DNA from: JAVVEW01 sp032251045 | GTDB lineage: Bacteria > Pseudomonadota > Gammaproteobacteria > Methylococcales > Methylomonadaceae | NCBI GenBank assembly: GCA_032251045.1 | Contig: JAVVEW010000006.1 | Location: 3,166-67,165 of the forward strand | Direction: 5' to 3' | DNA length: 64,000 nucleotides | In this document: piece after piece, positions 50,760 to 59,876 of the stretch | Numbering within the stretch: position 1 is the stretch's first letter | Layout: each line of letters opens with the position of its first letter | Made by a program: the position numbers and the translations under genes | The notes under the pieces: generated by a model | The model's database searches: none | What the model was told of the DNA's origin: nothing | Seen by the model: the letters and a program-made list of their open reading frames with translations, nothing else

Positions 50760-51575
50760 TTATCTCAATCTGAAGGTAATGGGCACAGTAACCCAGCCGT
50801 CGATCGGGGTGGTGCCGCGCCGGGCCGGCATGAAGGTCCATTTTTTAACGGTTCTGAGCGCTTCTTTGTCGAGTACCGACTTGCCGCTGGTTTTAAGCAC
50901 CGCCACGGTTTTCGGCTTGCCATTGGCTTTAACATAAACTTTCAGCAGCACCTTGCCTTGCCAACCACGATCCATGGCAATTTCGGGATATACCGGCGGC
51001 GGATTCTTCAGATAACCGGCACCCCCACGCGGTGGGGTGACTTTTTCCACTGGAGCCGGTGTCGGTGGCGTCGGTGGCGCCGGCGGCGCATCCAGCACAG
51101 GCTCTGCGACGGGCGAAAACTCCTGAACCGGCTCAACCGGCTTGGGTTTTTCCTTGGGTTTTTTCAACGGCACCGCTTTCTTTTGCACAGGCTTGGGCGC
51201 GGCCTTGGGCGGCGGCGGTGGCGCCACCGGCTTAGGCTGAGGACTTATAATCGATATTTCGACCTGGTTGATCGGCTTTTCCGGCTCGATCAGTTCGGCA
51301 TCAAAATCAGTGCGGTCAAAATTCTGAAACAAGGTGATATGAATCAGCACAGACAACACAGCAATCAGCAAAACATCCCACCATTTACGCTCACCGCTGG
51401 TTGCTGCTGTGCGCAACGCAGCCAAGCGCTGAGGTTTTATGGCGGCAACACTTTGAGCTTCTGAAAATTGCGGAAACGGAATGATTTTCGCCTTTGCCTC
51501 TTGCTTAAACAAAGCTGGACTGGCATCAAAAGGGGTCACTGTCGCGGGTAGACTGTTCATAACCATTGCATCCAT
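50760..51575 (-). CDS. tonB: TonB family energy transducer
   Basis: A 271-residue TonB: a cytoplasmic tail of about 65 residues (longer than usual), one membrane helix (about 67-85, WDVLLIAVLSVLIHITLF), a long Pro/Lys/Glu-rich periplasmic rod, and the C-terminal domain with PPVYPEIAMDRGWQGKVLLKVYV and VKKWTFMPARR. First gene of tonB-exbB-exbD-receptor. I saw no clear Fur box in the 295 bp upstream. ATGs at 51575, 51566 and 51560 are possible starts. Confidence 0.92.
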   Translation of the reverse strand: MDAMVMNSLPATVTPFDASPALFKQEAKAKIIPFPQFSEAQSVAAIKPQRLAALRTAATSGERKWWDVLLIAVLSVLIHITLFQNFDRTDFDAELIEPEKPINQVEISIISPQPKPVAPPPPPKAAPKPVQKKAVPLKKPKEKPKPVEPVQEFSPVAEPVLDAPPAPPTPPTPAPVEKVTPPRGGAGYLKNPPPVYPEIAMDRGWQGKVLLKVYVKANGKPKTVAVLKTSGKSVLDKEALRTVKKWTFMPARRGTTPIDGWVTVPITFRLR

Positions 51576-51870
51576 CGTCAGGTCAAAAATTTCCTGATTG
51601 TCGGTCGTATCATGACCTGCAATCAGACTTGCCCTTCAGTTAATGCAACAGCCATGCCAGATTAACTTATATATTTTGAATCAAATGGTTAACAGCGACA
51701 CAAGCCTGCTTAGCCGGTTTGTAGCGTGTTTTTTATCAGGAACTTGCTGTTCAGTCATCAACAGCCTGTTTGCTCAGTGCTGCTGTATCAACAGCCGTCA
51801 CCAGGACTGTGTGCGGAGACCCTGGTTTTTGGGGAAGAACCGCTGTCAGCGGCTGCGGGGTGAGTGATGT
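51576..51870. other. Divergence gap between ispD end and tonB start, no gene seen
   Basis: A 295-bp region with one short plus-strand open frame (51643-51867) that is Cys- and Ser-rich, lacks a ribosome binding site and shows no family features; I regard it as chance. The tonB promoter should be here. Confidence 0.45.
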
Positions 51871-52566
51871 TTAACGTAGATGAGCGAGATAAAATTCGGC
51901 CAGGGCCAGGTCCTCGGGCCGGGTGATTTTGATGTTGGCCGGCGAGCCTTCGACCATTTTCGGCGTGTAGCCGGACAGCTCGATGGCACTGGCTTCATCG
52001 GTAACAGCACGGTTGCCTTGATGGTCAGTCAGCGCTTGTTGCAGCAGGCTGAAACGGAACATCTGCGGCGTCAAGGCGCGCCAGATGTGGCCGCGATCAT
52101 ACGTTTTTTGAATCGCGGCATCGGTGACTTGTTTCAAAGTGTCATGACTGGGCAGACCTAAAATGCCGCCAATGTCATCGTCAGCCAGCATGTCCAGCAA
52201 GCGCCGAATATCCGTCACCGGCAAACAGGGCCTTGCCGCGTCATGTACCATGACCCAATCCTGGGCATCCGCCACTCCTGCCAAGGCATTCAAACCCGAC
52301 AACACCGAGTCAGCGCGCTCCTGGCCGCCGGGCGCGGTGATGATTTGCTCATGCTGACTGATGGCAAGCTCCGGCCAATAAGGGTCGGTTGCGGAAATGG
52401 CTACGGCAATGGCCTGAAAGCAACCGGCGGACAACAAGCGTTGCAGGCTGTGCTCGATCACAGTACAACCTGCCAACTCCAGATATTGCTTGGGCCGGTC
52501 GGCGGCCATGCGCTTGCCGACGCCGGCGGCCGGTACCACCGCGAACACGCGAGGAAGATTAGTCAT
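51871..52566 (-). CDS. ispD: 2-C-methyl-D-erythritol 4-phosphate cytidylyltransferase
   Basis: IspD makes CDP-methylerythritol in the MEP isoprenoid pathway. The 231-residue protein has AVVPAAGVGKRMAADRPKQYLEL near the N-terminus, VMVHDAARPCLP and RALTPQMFRF. It overlaps ftsB by 8 bp. In many relatives ispF follows; here the tonB locus lies downstream instead. Confidence 0.95.
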   Translation of the reverse strand: MTNLPRVFAVVPAAGVGKRMAADRPKQYLELAGCTVIEHSLQRLLSAGCFQAIAVAISATDPYWPELAISQHEQIITAPGGQERADSVLSGLNALAGVADAQDWVMVHDAARPCLPVTDIRRLLDMLADDDIGGILGLPSHDTLKQVTDAAIQKTYDRGHIWRALTPQMFRFSLLQQALTDHQGNRAVTDEASAIELSGYTPKMVEGSPANIKITRPEDLALAEFYLAHLR

Positions 52567-52879
52567 GCGGCTCCCGGGAGATGATCTGGAAAAAGGTTTC
52601 GCCTTGTTTGATCATGCCCAGCTCGCGCCGGGCGCGCTCTTCAATGGCGTCAACGCCCTGCTTTAAGTCAAGCACTTCACCGTACAAAGCCTGATTGCGT
52701 TCCTCGTTGACCTTAATTTGTTCGGCCAATTGATCCATGCGCTGCTGATAAGCGCGCACCTCCAGAATACCACCATCGCCGAACCAGAGCCGGTATTGCC
52801 AGCCTGCCAGCAGCACCATAAGCCAGGCAATCGCCAGCCACACGGATGGAAACGGTAAACGGTTTAACAGCTGCGTCAT
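52559..52879 (-). CDS. ftsB: Cell division protein FtsB
   Basis: FtsB is the small bitopic divisome protein that bridges FtsL and FtsQ. The 106-residue product has one membrane helix (about 12-30), WFGDGGILEVRAYQQ at the start of the coiled coil, and IEERARRELGMIKQGETFFQI near the C-terminus, all typical. ATG 52879 is preferred to a GTG at 52891 that lies inside the adjoining repeat. It sits between eno and ispD, the usual order. Confidence 0.92.
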   Translation of the reverse strand: MTQLLNRLPFPSVWLAIAWLMVLLAGWQYRLWFGDGGILEVRAYQQRMDQLAEQIKVNEERNQALYGEVLDLKQGVDAIEERARRELGMIKQGETFFQIISREPHD

Positions 52880-52880
52880 G

Positions 52881-53000
52881 ATGCCAGGCACCGACGTGCT
52901 TCGCTTATGCTGTTGCCTGGAAGATAGGCCGGATACACCTTACGCGCATCCGGCAAACTCGCATTAAGGTGGATGCGCTCAAGGCTTATCCACCCAACGA
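52881..53000. repeat. Three REP-like hairpins in tandem (site 4) between eno and ftsB
   Basis: Consecutive inverted pairs: CCAGGCA ... TGCCTGG (52884-52920), GCCGGAT ... ATCCGGC (52928-52954) and GTGGAT ... ATCCAC (52969-52993). The last two carry the GGATGCGC / CTTATCC core of enterobacterial-type REP sequences. They may stabilise the eno mRNA end or act as a terminator. Confidence 0.78.
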
Positions 53001-53013
53001 ACGTTGGCATGGC

Positions 53014-54294
<1,281 letters not shown>

Positions 54295-54307
54295 GGTTTC
54301 TTTTTTC

Positions 54308-55141
54308 CTATAGTGAAGTTTCGATCAAACCGGCTTGTTTGACGGTTTGGTCCAGGGTTAATAAGGTTTCCAACAATTCGCGCATACGCGCCATCGGCCA
54401 GGCGTTGGGGCCATCGCTTAACGCCTTGTCCGGTTCGGGATGGGTTTCCATGAAAATGCCGGCAATACCCACCGCCACCGCTGCCCGCGCCAGCACCGGC
54501 ACAAACTCACGCTGACCGCCGGAGCACGAGCCCTGGCCGCCGGGCAGTTGCACCGAATGGGTGGCGTCAAACACCACCGGACAATCGGTGTCACGCATCA
54601 CCGCCAGGGCACGCATATCGGACACCAGATTGTTATAACCAAACGAGACGCCGCGCTCGCACACCATAATCTGATCATTGCCCACGGCCTTGGCTTTTTC
54701 GGCGACATTGGCCATATCCCACGGCGCCAGGAATTGGCCTTTTTTGATATTCACCGGCCGGCCGCAACGGGCGACATTCTGGATGAAATTGGTTTGCCGG
54801 CATAAAAACGCCGGCGTCTGCAAGACATCGACCACCGCTGAGACTTCTGCCAGTGGCGTGTCTTCATGCACGTCAGTCAATACCGGCACGCCAATTTCGC
54901 GTTTGACCTTGTCCAGAATTTTCAGCCCGGTTTCCAGCCCCAAGCCTCGAAAACTCTGGTGCGAGGAGCGATTGGCTTTATCGAAGGATGATTTGTAAAT
55001 AAACGGCACGCCCAGTTCGTCGGTCAATTCTCTTAAATAACCTGCGGTTTCCAGTGCCAGCGTCTCGCTTTCAATCACGCAAGGGCCTGCGATCAGGAAC
55101 AACGGTTGATTAAGCCCTGCTGCAAAATGACATAGTTTCAT
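54308..55141 (-). CDS. kdsA: 3-deoxy-8-phosphooctulonate synthase (KDO-8-P synthase)
   Basis: KdsA condenses PEP and arabinose-5-phosphate to KDO-8-phosphate for lipopolysaccharide. The 277-residue protein has LFLIAGPCVIESE, the FIYKSSFDKANRSS segment, VLTDVHEDTPL, NIKKGQFLAPWDM and VFDATHSVQLPGG. It overlaps the pyrG stop by 4 bp. Confidence 0.97.
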   Translation of the reverse strand: MKLCHFAAGLNQPLFLIAGPCVIESETLALETAGYLRELTDELGVPFIYKSSFDKANRSSHQSFRGLGLETGLKILDKVKREIGVPVLTDVHEDTPLAEVSAVVDVLQTPAFLCRQTNFIQNVARCGRPVNIKKGQFLAPWDMANVAEKAKAVGNDQIMVCERGVSFGYNNLVSDMRALAVMRDTDCPVVFDATHSVQLPGGQGSCSGGQREFVPVLARAAVAVGIAGIFMETHPEPDKALSDGPNAWPMARMRELLETLLTLDQTVKQAGLIETSL

Positions 55142-56772
55142 GATTGACTGACCTTTTGATGATCCAGTGCCGCGCCGACAAAACCGGTAAACATCGGATG
55201 ACCCTTGCGCGGTGTGGAGGTGAATTCGGGATGAAACTGGCAGGCCAGAAACCAGGGGTGATCGGCCATTTCCACTACCTCCACCAGACGGCCATCCAAG
55301 GATTTACCGGTGATATTCAGGCCGTGTTGCTGCAACCGTTCCAGATAGCGGTTATTGAATTCATAACGGTGCCTGTGACGTTCGGTGATCACTTCTTTAT
55401 GATACAGCTTGAACGCCAAAGAATCCGAACTTAACCGGCATTTTTGTCCGCCCAAACGCATGGTGCCGCCCAGATCCGAATGCTGATCGCGGGTTTCCAG
55501 CTGGCCTGCTGAATCCTGCCATTCGGTAATCAGGCCAATCACCGGGTGCGGGGTGTCGGGCAGAAATTCGGTGCTGTGCGCCCCTTCCAGCCCGGCGACA
55601 TTGCGGGCGAAGTCGATCACCGCCACCTGCATGCCCAAACAAATGCCCAGATAGGGGATTTTCCGCTCGCGGGCAAAACGGGCGGTGGCGATTTTGCCTT
55701 CCACACCACGCTCGCCGAAGCCGCCGGGCACCAGAATCGCATCCACGCCTTCCAGCACCGACACGCCCTCCTCTTCCACGGTTTCCGAATCGATATAGCG
55801 GATAGCGACCCGGACATGATTGCCGATACCGGCATGCAGCAAAGCTTCGTGAATGGATTTATACGCATCACTGTGATCAACATATTTGCCGACCAGGGCA
55901 ATGGTGACTTCGCGCTCGGGATGGGTCAAACCTTCAACCACCCGCCGCCAGGCGGATAAATCGGCCGGCGGTACATCCAGACGGAATTTATCGACCACAA
56001 TTTCATCCAGCTCTTGCTCGTGCAGCAAAAGCGGAATCCGGTAAATCGAATCGGCATCCACCGCCGAAATCACCGCCTTTTCCGGCACATTGGTGAACAG
56101 CGCGATTTTGCGCCGCTCCTGAACCGGAATCGGTTGCTCGGAGCGGCACATCAGTATATCCGGCTGTAAGCCGATGGTACGCAGCTCTTTGACTGAATGC
56201 TGGGTGGGTTTGGTTTTGATTTCACCGGCCGATTTGATGAACGGCACCAGAGTCAGGTGAATGAACAGTGACCGCTCCCGGCCCAGTTCGATGGACAATT
56301 GACGAATGGCCTCCAGAAACGGCAACGATTCGATATCACCAACCGTGCCGCCGACTTCGATAATGGCAATGTCATGGCCTTCGGCGCTGGCCAGCACCCG
56401 GCGTTTGATTTCATCGGTGATGTGCGGAATCACCTGTACGGTCGCGCCCAGATAATCGCCGCGCCGTTCTTTACGCAACACGTTTTCGTAAATCTGGCCG
56501 GTGGTGAAATTGTTCTTTTTGGCCATGGTGGTTTTCAGAAACCGTTCGTAATGGCCAAGGTCCATGTCGGTTTCCGCGCCGTCTTCGGTGACGAACACCT
56601 CGCCATGCTGAAACGGGCTCATGGTGCCTGGATCGACATTGATGTAGGGGTCCAGCTTGGTCATGGTGACATTCAGCCCCCGGGCTTCCAGAATCGCCGC
56701 CAACGATGAGGCGGCAATGCCTTTGCCCAGCGAAGACACCACGCCGCCGGTAATAAAAATAAATTTGGTCAT
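55138..56772 (-). CDS. pyrG: CTP synthase
   Basis: PyrG aminates UTP to CTP. The 544-residue protein has the N-terminal synthetase domain (FIFITGGVVSSLGKGIAASSLA, DPYINVDPGTMSPFQHGEV) and a C-terminal class I glutaminase with nucleophile Cys in YLGICLGMQ and the His-x-Glu triad pair in ACQFHPEFTSTP. It is the first gene of the pyrG-kdsA-eno run. It is separated by 88 bp from acylphosphatase, also on the minus strand. Confidence 0.98.
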   Translation of the reverse strand: MTKFIFITGGVVSSLGKGIAASSLAAILEARGLNVTMTKLDPYINVDPGTMSPFQHGEVFVTEDGAETDMDLGHYERFLKTTMAKKNNFTTGQIYENVLRKERRGDYLGATVQVIPHITDEIKRRVLASAEGHDIAIIEVGGTVGDIESLPFLEAIRQLSIELGRERSLFIHLTLVPFIKSAGEIKTKPTQHSVKELRTIGLQPDILMCRSEQPIPVQERRKIALFTNVPEKAVISAVDADSIYRIPLLLHEQELDEIVVDKFRLDVPPADLSAWRRVVEGLTHPEREVTIALVGKYVDHSDAYKSIHEALLHAGIGNHVRVAIRYIDSETVEEEGVSVLEGVDAILVPGGFGERGVEGKIATARFARERKIPYLGICLGMQVAVIDFARNVAGLEGAHSTEFLPDTPHPVIGLITEWQDSAGQLETRDQHSDLGGTMRLGGQKCRLSSDSLAFKLYHKEVITERHRHRYEFNNRYLERLQQHGLNITGKSLDGRLVEVVEMADHPWFLACQFHPEFTSTPRKGHPMFTGFVGAALDHQKVSQS

Positions 56773-56860
56773 GACAATCGGTCAGTGTTCAGACGCGCAT
56801 AAAACCTGCTATTGTAATCGACCCAGCATTTTTCGTCATGACTGCGTGCGCAGCGCATGT

Positions 56861-57130
56861 TCAGGCAACACCAAAATCGTCATAAACATCGGCGGCCATC
56901 AACTCTTCGACCAGAACAGCGCTGACTTGCGCCCTGTCAGACCCCTGCCAACACCAATTGACCAATGCCTCAAGCGCCGCATCATCACCCTGGGCGACGA
57001 TGCGCACTGAACCGTCAGACTGGTTTTTAGCGAATCCTTTAATGTTGAGTCGCAACGCTTGTTGGCGGGCCGAGGCGCGGTAATAAACGCCTTGTACCCG
57101 GCCGGTAACGGTCAAGGATACTGTTTTCAT
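56861..57130 (-). CDS. Acylphosphatase
   Basis: An 89-residue acylphosphatase that hydrolyses acyl phosphates. The catalytic Arg is in VTGRVQGVYYRASAR (residues about 8-22) and the Asn in NQSDGSVRIVAQG. It overlaps the rlmKL stop by 4 bp, so it is the tail of an FKBP-rlmKL-acylphosphatase run. Confidence 0.93.
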   Translation of the reverse strand: MKTVSLTVTGRVQGVYYRASARQQALRLNIKGFAKNQSDGSVRIVAQGDDAALEALVNWCWQGSDRAQVSAVLVEELMAADVYDDFGVA

Positions 57131-59328
57131 GCGGCGGTGATTTTATAGCAATGGTGAATTTTTCGATGACGGGAAAAATCTTTCGGAATCGTAGCGGTGG
57201 TGATGTCCTCGATCGTCCAATGCGCAAGGGCCGCATCATCGAGCTTGAAACCGCGAAAATTACAGGAAAAATACAATACGCCACCGGGGCTTAGCAAACG
57301 CGCCGCATGGTCGATCAATGCCACATGATCGCGCTGAATATCCAGCACCGAGTCCATGCGTTTGGAATTGGAAAACGTCGGCGGGTCGAGAAAAATCACA
57401 TCGTAACGCTTGGCCTTAGGCATGGCCGCCTGGGTTTCCAGCCAGCTTTGACAATCGGCTCTCAGCCAGCGATGCGACCCTTTCAAGCCGTTAAGCGCGA
57501 AGTTGCGCTGCCCCCAGTCCAGATAAGTGGCGGATAAATCCACGCTGGTGGTGGTCAATGCGCCGCCGAACGCGGCATGGGCGCTGGCCGTGCCGGTGTA
57601 GGCGAACAGATTCAGGAAATGTTTGCCTGAAGCTTCCTGTTGCAGTCTAAGCCGCATAGGCCGATGATCGAGGAACAAGCCGGTGTCCAGATAATCCTTG
57701 AAATTGACGTAAAAGCGCAAACCGCCTTCGCTTACGGTAAGAAAATGCCCGGTAGCCGCTTGCTTGAGGTATTGCGACTCGCCTTTTTGCGCCTGGCGAA
57801 TTTTCAGAATCACTTCAACCGGGGTGGCAAATACGCACGGCACGACCGCCAACAATTGCGCCAGACGCTGATCGGCGCGTTCGGGGGCGATGGTTTTGGG
57901 GGCCTGATATTCCTGTACCACCACCACGCAGGCCTCCAGGCAGTGATACACATCGATGGCTGCGGCAAACTCAGGCAAGTCAGCGTCATACAACCGGTAG
58001 CAGCTAATCTGTTCGCGCTTAAGCCAGTTTTTCAGATGGTGTTGGTTTTTACGCAAGCGATTGATCAGCATCTGGCCGGCTTCAGGCGGGTCGGCAGGGT
58101 CGATCGCCTGACTTAACTGCGCCAGCTTTTCCTTGCGGTCGCGGGGCTTAGGCGTGAAAAACTGTGCCTCATCCAGCCGACAACGCAGAAAATGACAGGC
58201 CAAAGGGCCGTTGAACAGCGCTTGCGGCTTGCGTGAGCGAATGCCTAAACGAAAGCCTAGCTCGGCATCGGCCAGCAAAAAACCGGCCTGCCAGCCACCA
58301 AACTCACGCCGCGCCACCTGGCCTAGCGTCTCATAAAGCTGCGCCGCCTCTGCGACCGTACCCAGCCGTTCGCCATAAGGCGGATTGCTGATCAACAAGC
58401 CTGAACGGCTGCCGGACGGCGCTTTAAGGTCGGCCAAATCCGCCTGACGCAGGGTAATCTGACTGGCAAAGCCTGCGTTCTCGACATGCTGGCGTGCGGC
58501 CTGCAATGCCTTGGGGTCGATATCGAAACCGGCAATCAAAGGGCAGCGCGCCAAGCCGTGCCGGTGACGTTCACGCGCCTCATCCAGCAAACCCTGCCAT
58601 AACGCCGCATCATGCCCGCGCCAAGCCAGAAAACCGAAATAATCGCGCAGCAGCCCCGGGGCGGTATCGGTGGCCATCAATGCTGCTTCCAGCAAAAACG
58701 TGCCTGACCCGCACATAGGATCAACCAAACTGCCGCCAGCCTCGGCAATCTCCGGCCAGCCCGCCTTATACAGTAACGCCGCCGCCAGATTTTCTTTCAA
58801 GGGCGCGGCCACTTGACGGCGGCGATAACCGCGCTTATGCAAGCTGTCACCCGATAAATCCAGGCTGACCCGCGCTTGATCGCCCAAAACAATCACATGC
58901 AGGCGAACATCGGGACGGGTGATGTCGATACCAGGACGCCGGCCATAGCGCTGGGCAAAAAAATCCACCACCGCATCCTTGACTTTCAGCGCGCCAAAAT
59001 GGCTGTTACGGAACTGATCATTGCGCTGGCTGCTGAAATCCACCGCCAGGGTGCTGTCGGGGCCTAAATGCGCCGCCCAGTCCAGTTCTAGCAGTCCGGC
59101 ATAAAGCGCATCGGCATCGTGCGCAGGACACGTGGCCAGCTGCAACAACACCCGATTGGCAACCCGCGATTCCAGACAAGCGCGATAGCCTTGCGCCAGG
59201 TCGCCGCGAAAGGTGACCCCGGTTTTACCCGGCTTGACCTCGCCAAGCGCCAACCGGTTCAGCTCTTCGGCGACTAGCTCGGCCAGGCCTTTAGGTGCGG
59301 TGACAAAATAATCGAAAACAGCGCTCAA
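57127..59328 (-). CDS. rlmKL: Bifunctional 23S rRNA methyltransferase RlmK/RlmL
   Basis: A fused methyltransferase modifying 23S rRNA at G2445 (RlmL part) and G2069 (RlmK part). The 733-residue protein has an N-terminal THUMP region, the RlmL active site LISNPPYGERLG near residue 310, and the C-terminal RlmK domain with NLFAYTGTASAHAA and DVIFLDPPTFSNSKRM. Length fits E. coli RlmL (702). It overlaps both neighbours by 4 bp. Confidence 0.95.
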   Translation of the reverse strand: MSAVFDYFVTAPKGLAELVAEELNRLALGEVKPGKTGVTFRGDLAQGYRACLESRVANRVLLQLATCPAHDADALYAGLLELDWAAHLGPDSTLAVDFSSQRNDQFRNSHFGALKVKDAVVDFFAQRYGRRPGIDITRPDVRLHVIVLGDQARVSLDLSGDSLHKRGYRRRQVAAPLKENLAAALLYKAGWPEIAEAGGSLVDPMCGSGTFLLEAALMATDTAPGLLRDYFGFLAWRGHDAALWQGLLDEARERHRHGLARCPLIAGFDIDPKALQAARQHVENAGFASQITLRQADLADLKAPSGSRSGLLISNPPYGERLGTVAEAAQLYETLGQVARREFGGWQAGFLLADAELGFRLGIRSRKPQALFNGPLACHFLRCRLDEAQFFTPKPRDRKEKLAQLSQAIDPADPPEAGQMLINRLRKNQHHLKNWLKREQISCYRLYDADLPEFAAAIDVYHCLEACVVVVQEYQAPKTIAPERADQRLAQLLAVVPCVFATPVEVILKIRQAQKGESQYLKQAATGHFLTVSEGGLRFYVNFKDYLDTGLFLDHRPMRLRLQQEASGKHFLNLFAYTGTASAHAAFGGALTTTSVDLSATYLDWGQRNFALNGLKGSHRWLRADCQSWLETQAAMPKAKRYDVIFLDPPTFSNSKRMDSVLDIQRDHVALIDHAARLLSPGGVLYFSCNFRGFKLDDAALAHWTIEDITTATIPKDFSRHRKIHHCYKITAA

Positions 59329-59795
59329 TTGACTTTAAGCAGTTCAATATCAAAAATCAAGGTGCTGTTCGGCTCGATCACAGGGCCGGCGCCGCGCTTG
59401 CCGTAAGCCAGTTCGGCGGGGATAAACAACTTGTAGTGTGCGCCTTCACGCATCAACTGCACACCTTCGGTCCAGCCTGGAATGACCCGGTTTAACGGAA
59501 ATGTCGCCGGCTGGCCGCGTTTGTAGGAGCTGTCAAATTCCTTGCCATCCAACGTAACGCCTCGGTAATGCACGGTGACTGATGAAGCGGCTGCGGGCTG
59601 TGCGCCAGCACCCGGCTTGATGATCTGATACTGCAGGCCGCTGGCCGTGGTGTTAATACCGTCTTGTTTGGCGTTTGACTCCAGAAAAGCCTTGCCTTGC
59701 GCCAGATTTTCCTCGGGCGTGCCGGCGTGTACGGTGACAGCGCCTACTATCAGCGCCAAAGTTGTTGTCAGCAAGAAACGATAGCCGGTCATCAT
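59325..59795 (-). CDS. FKBP-type peptidyl-prolyl isomerase, exported
   Basis: A 156-residue Mip/FklB-like isomerase. Signal peptide about 1-25 (GAVTVHA before GTPEEN), a short dimerisation-type helix, then the FKBP fold with VTVHYRGVTLDGKEFDSSY, VIPGWTEGVQLMREG and IPAELAYGKRGAGPVIEPNSTLIFDIELL. The ATG at 59795 is preferred because GGAG lies upstream at good spacing. It probably assists folding of periplasmic proteins. Confidence 0.93.
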   Translation of the reverse strand: MMTGYRFLLTTTLALIVGAVTVHAGTPEENLAQGKAFLESNAKQDGINTTASGLQYQIIKPGAGAQPAAASSVTVHYRGVTLDGKEFDSSYKRGQPATFPLNRVIPGWTEGVQLMREGAHYKLFIPAELAYGKRGAGPVIEPNSTLIFDIELLKVN

Positions 59796-59876
59796 GTTGG
59801 TCTCCAAAAAAAACGCTGATTCTATCAGAATTTACCCGCCCGGGCGGGCGCGCTGCAACCCGCTGGAGTGCACGCT

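Noticed and set aside
51643..51867. A 74-residue Cys-rich plus-strand open frame between tonB and ispD.
   Set aside because: No ribosome binding site, no recognisable family, and unconvincing composition; judged a chance frame.
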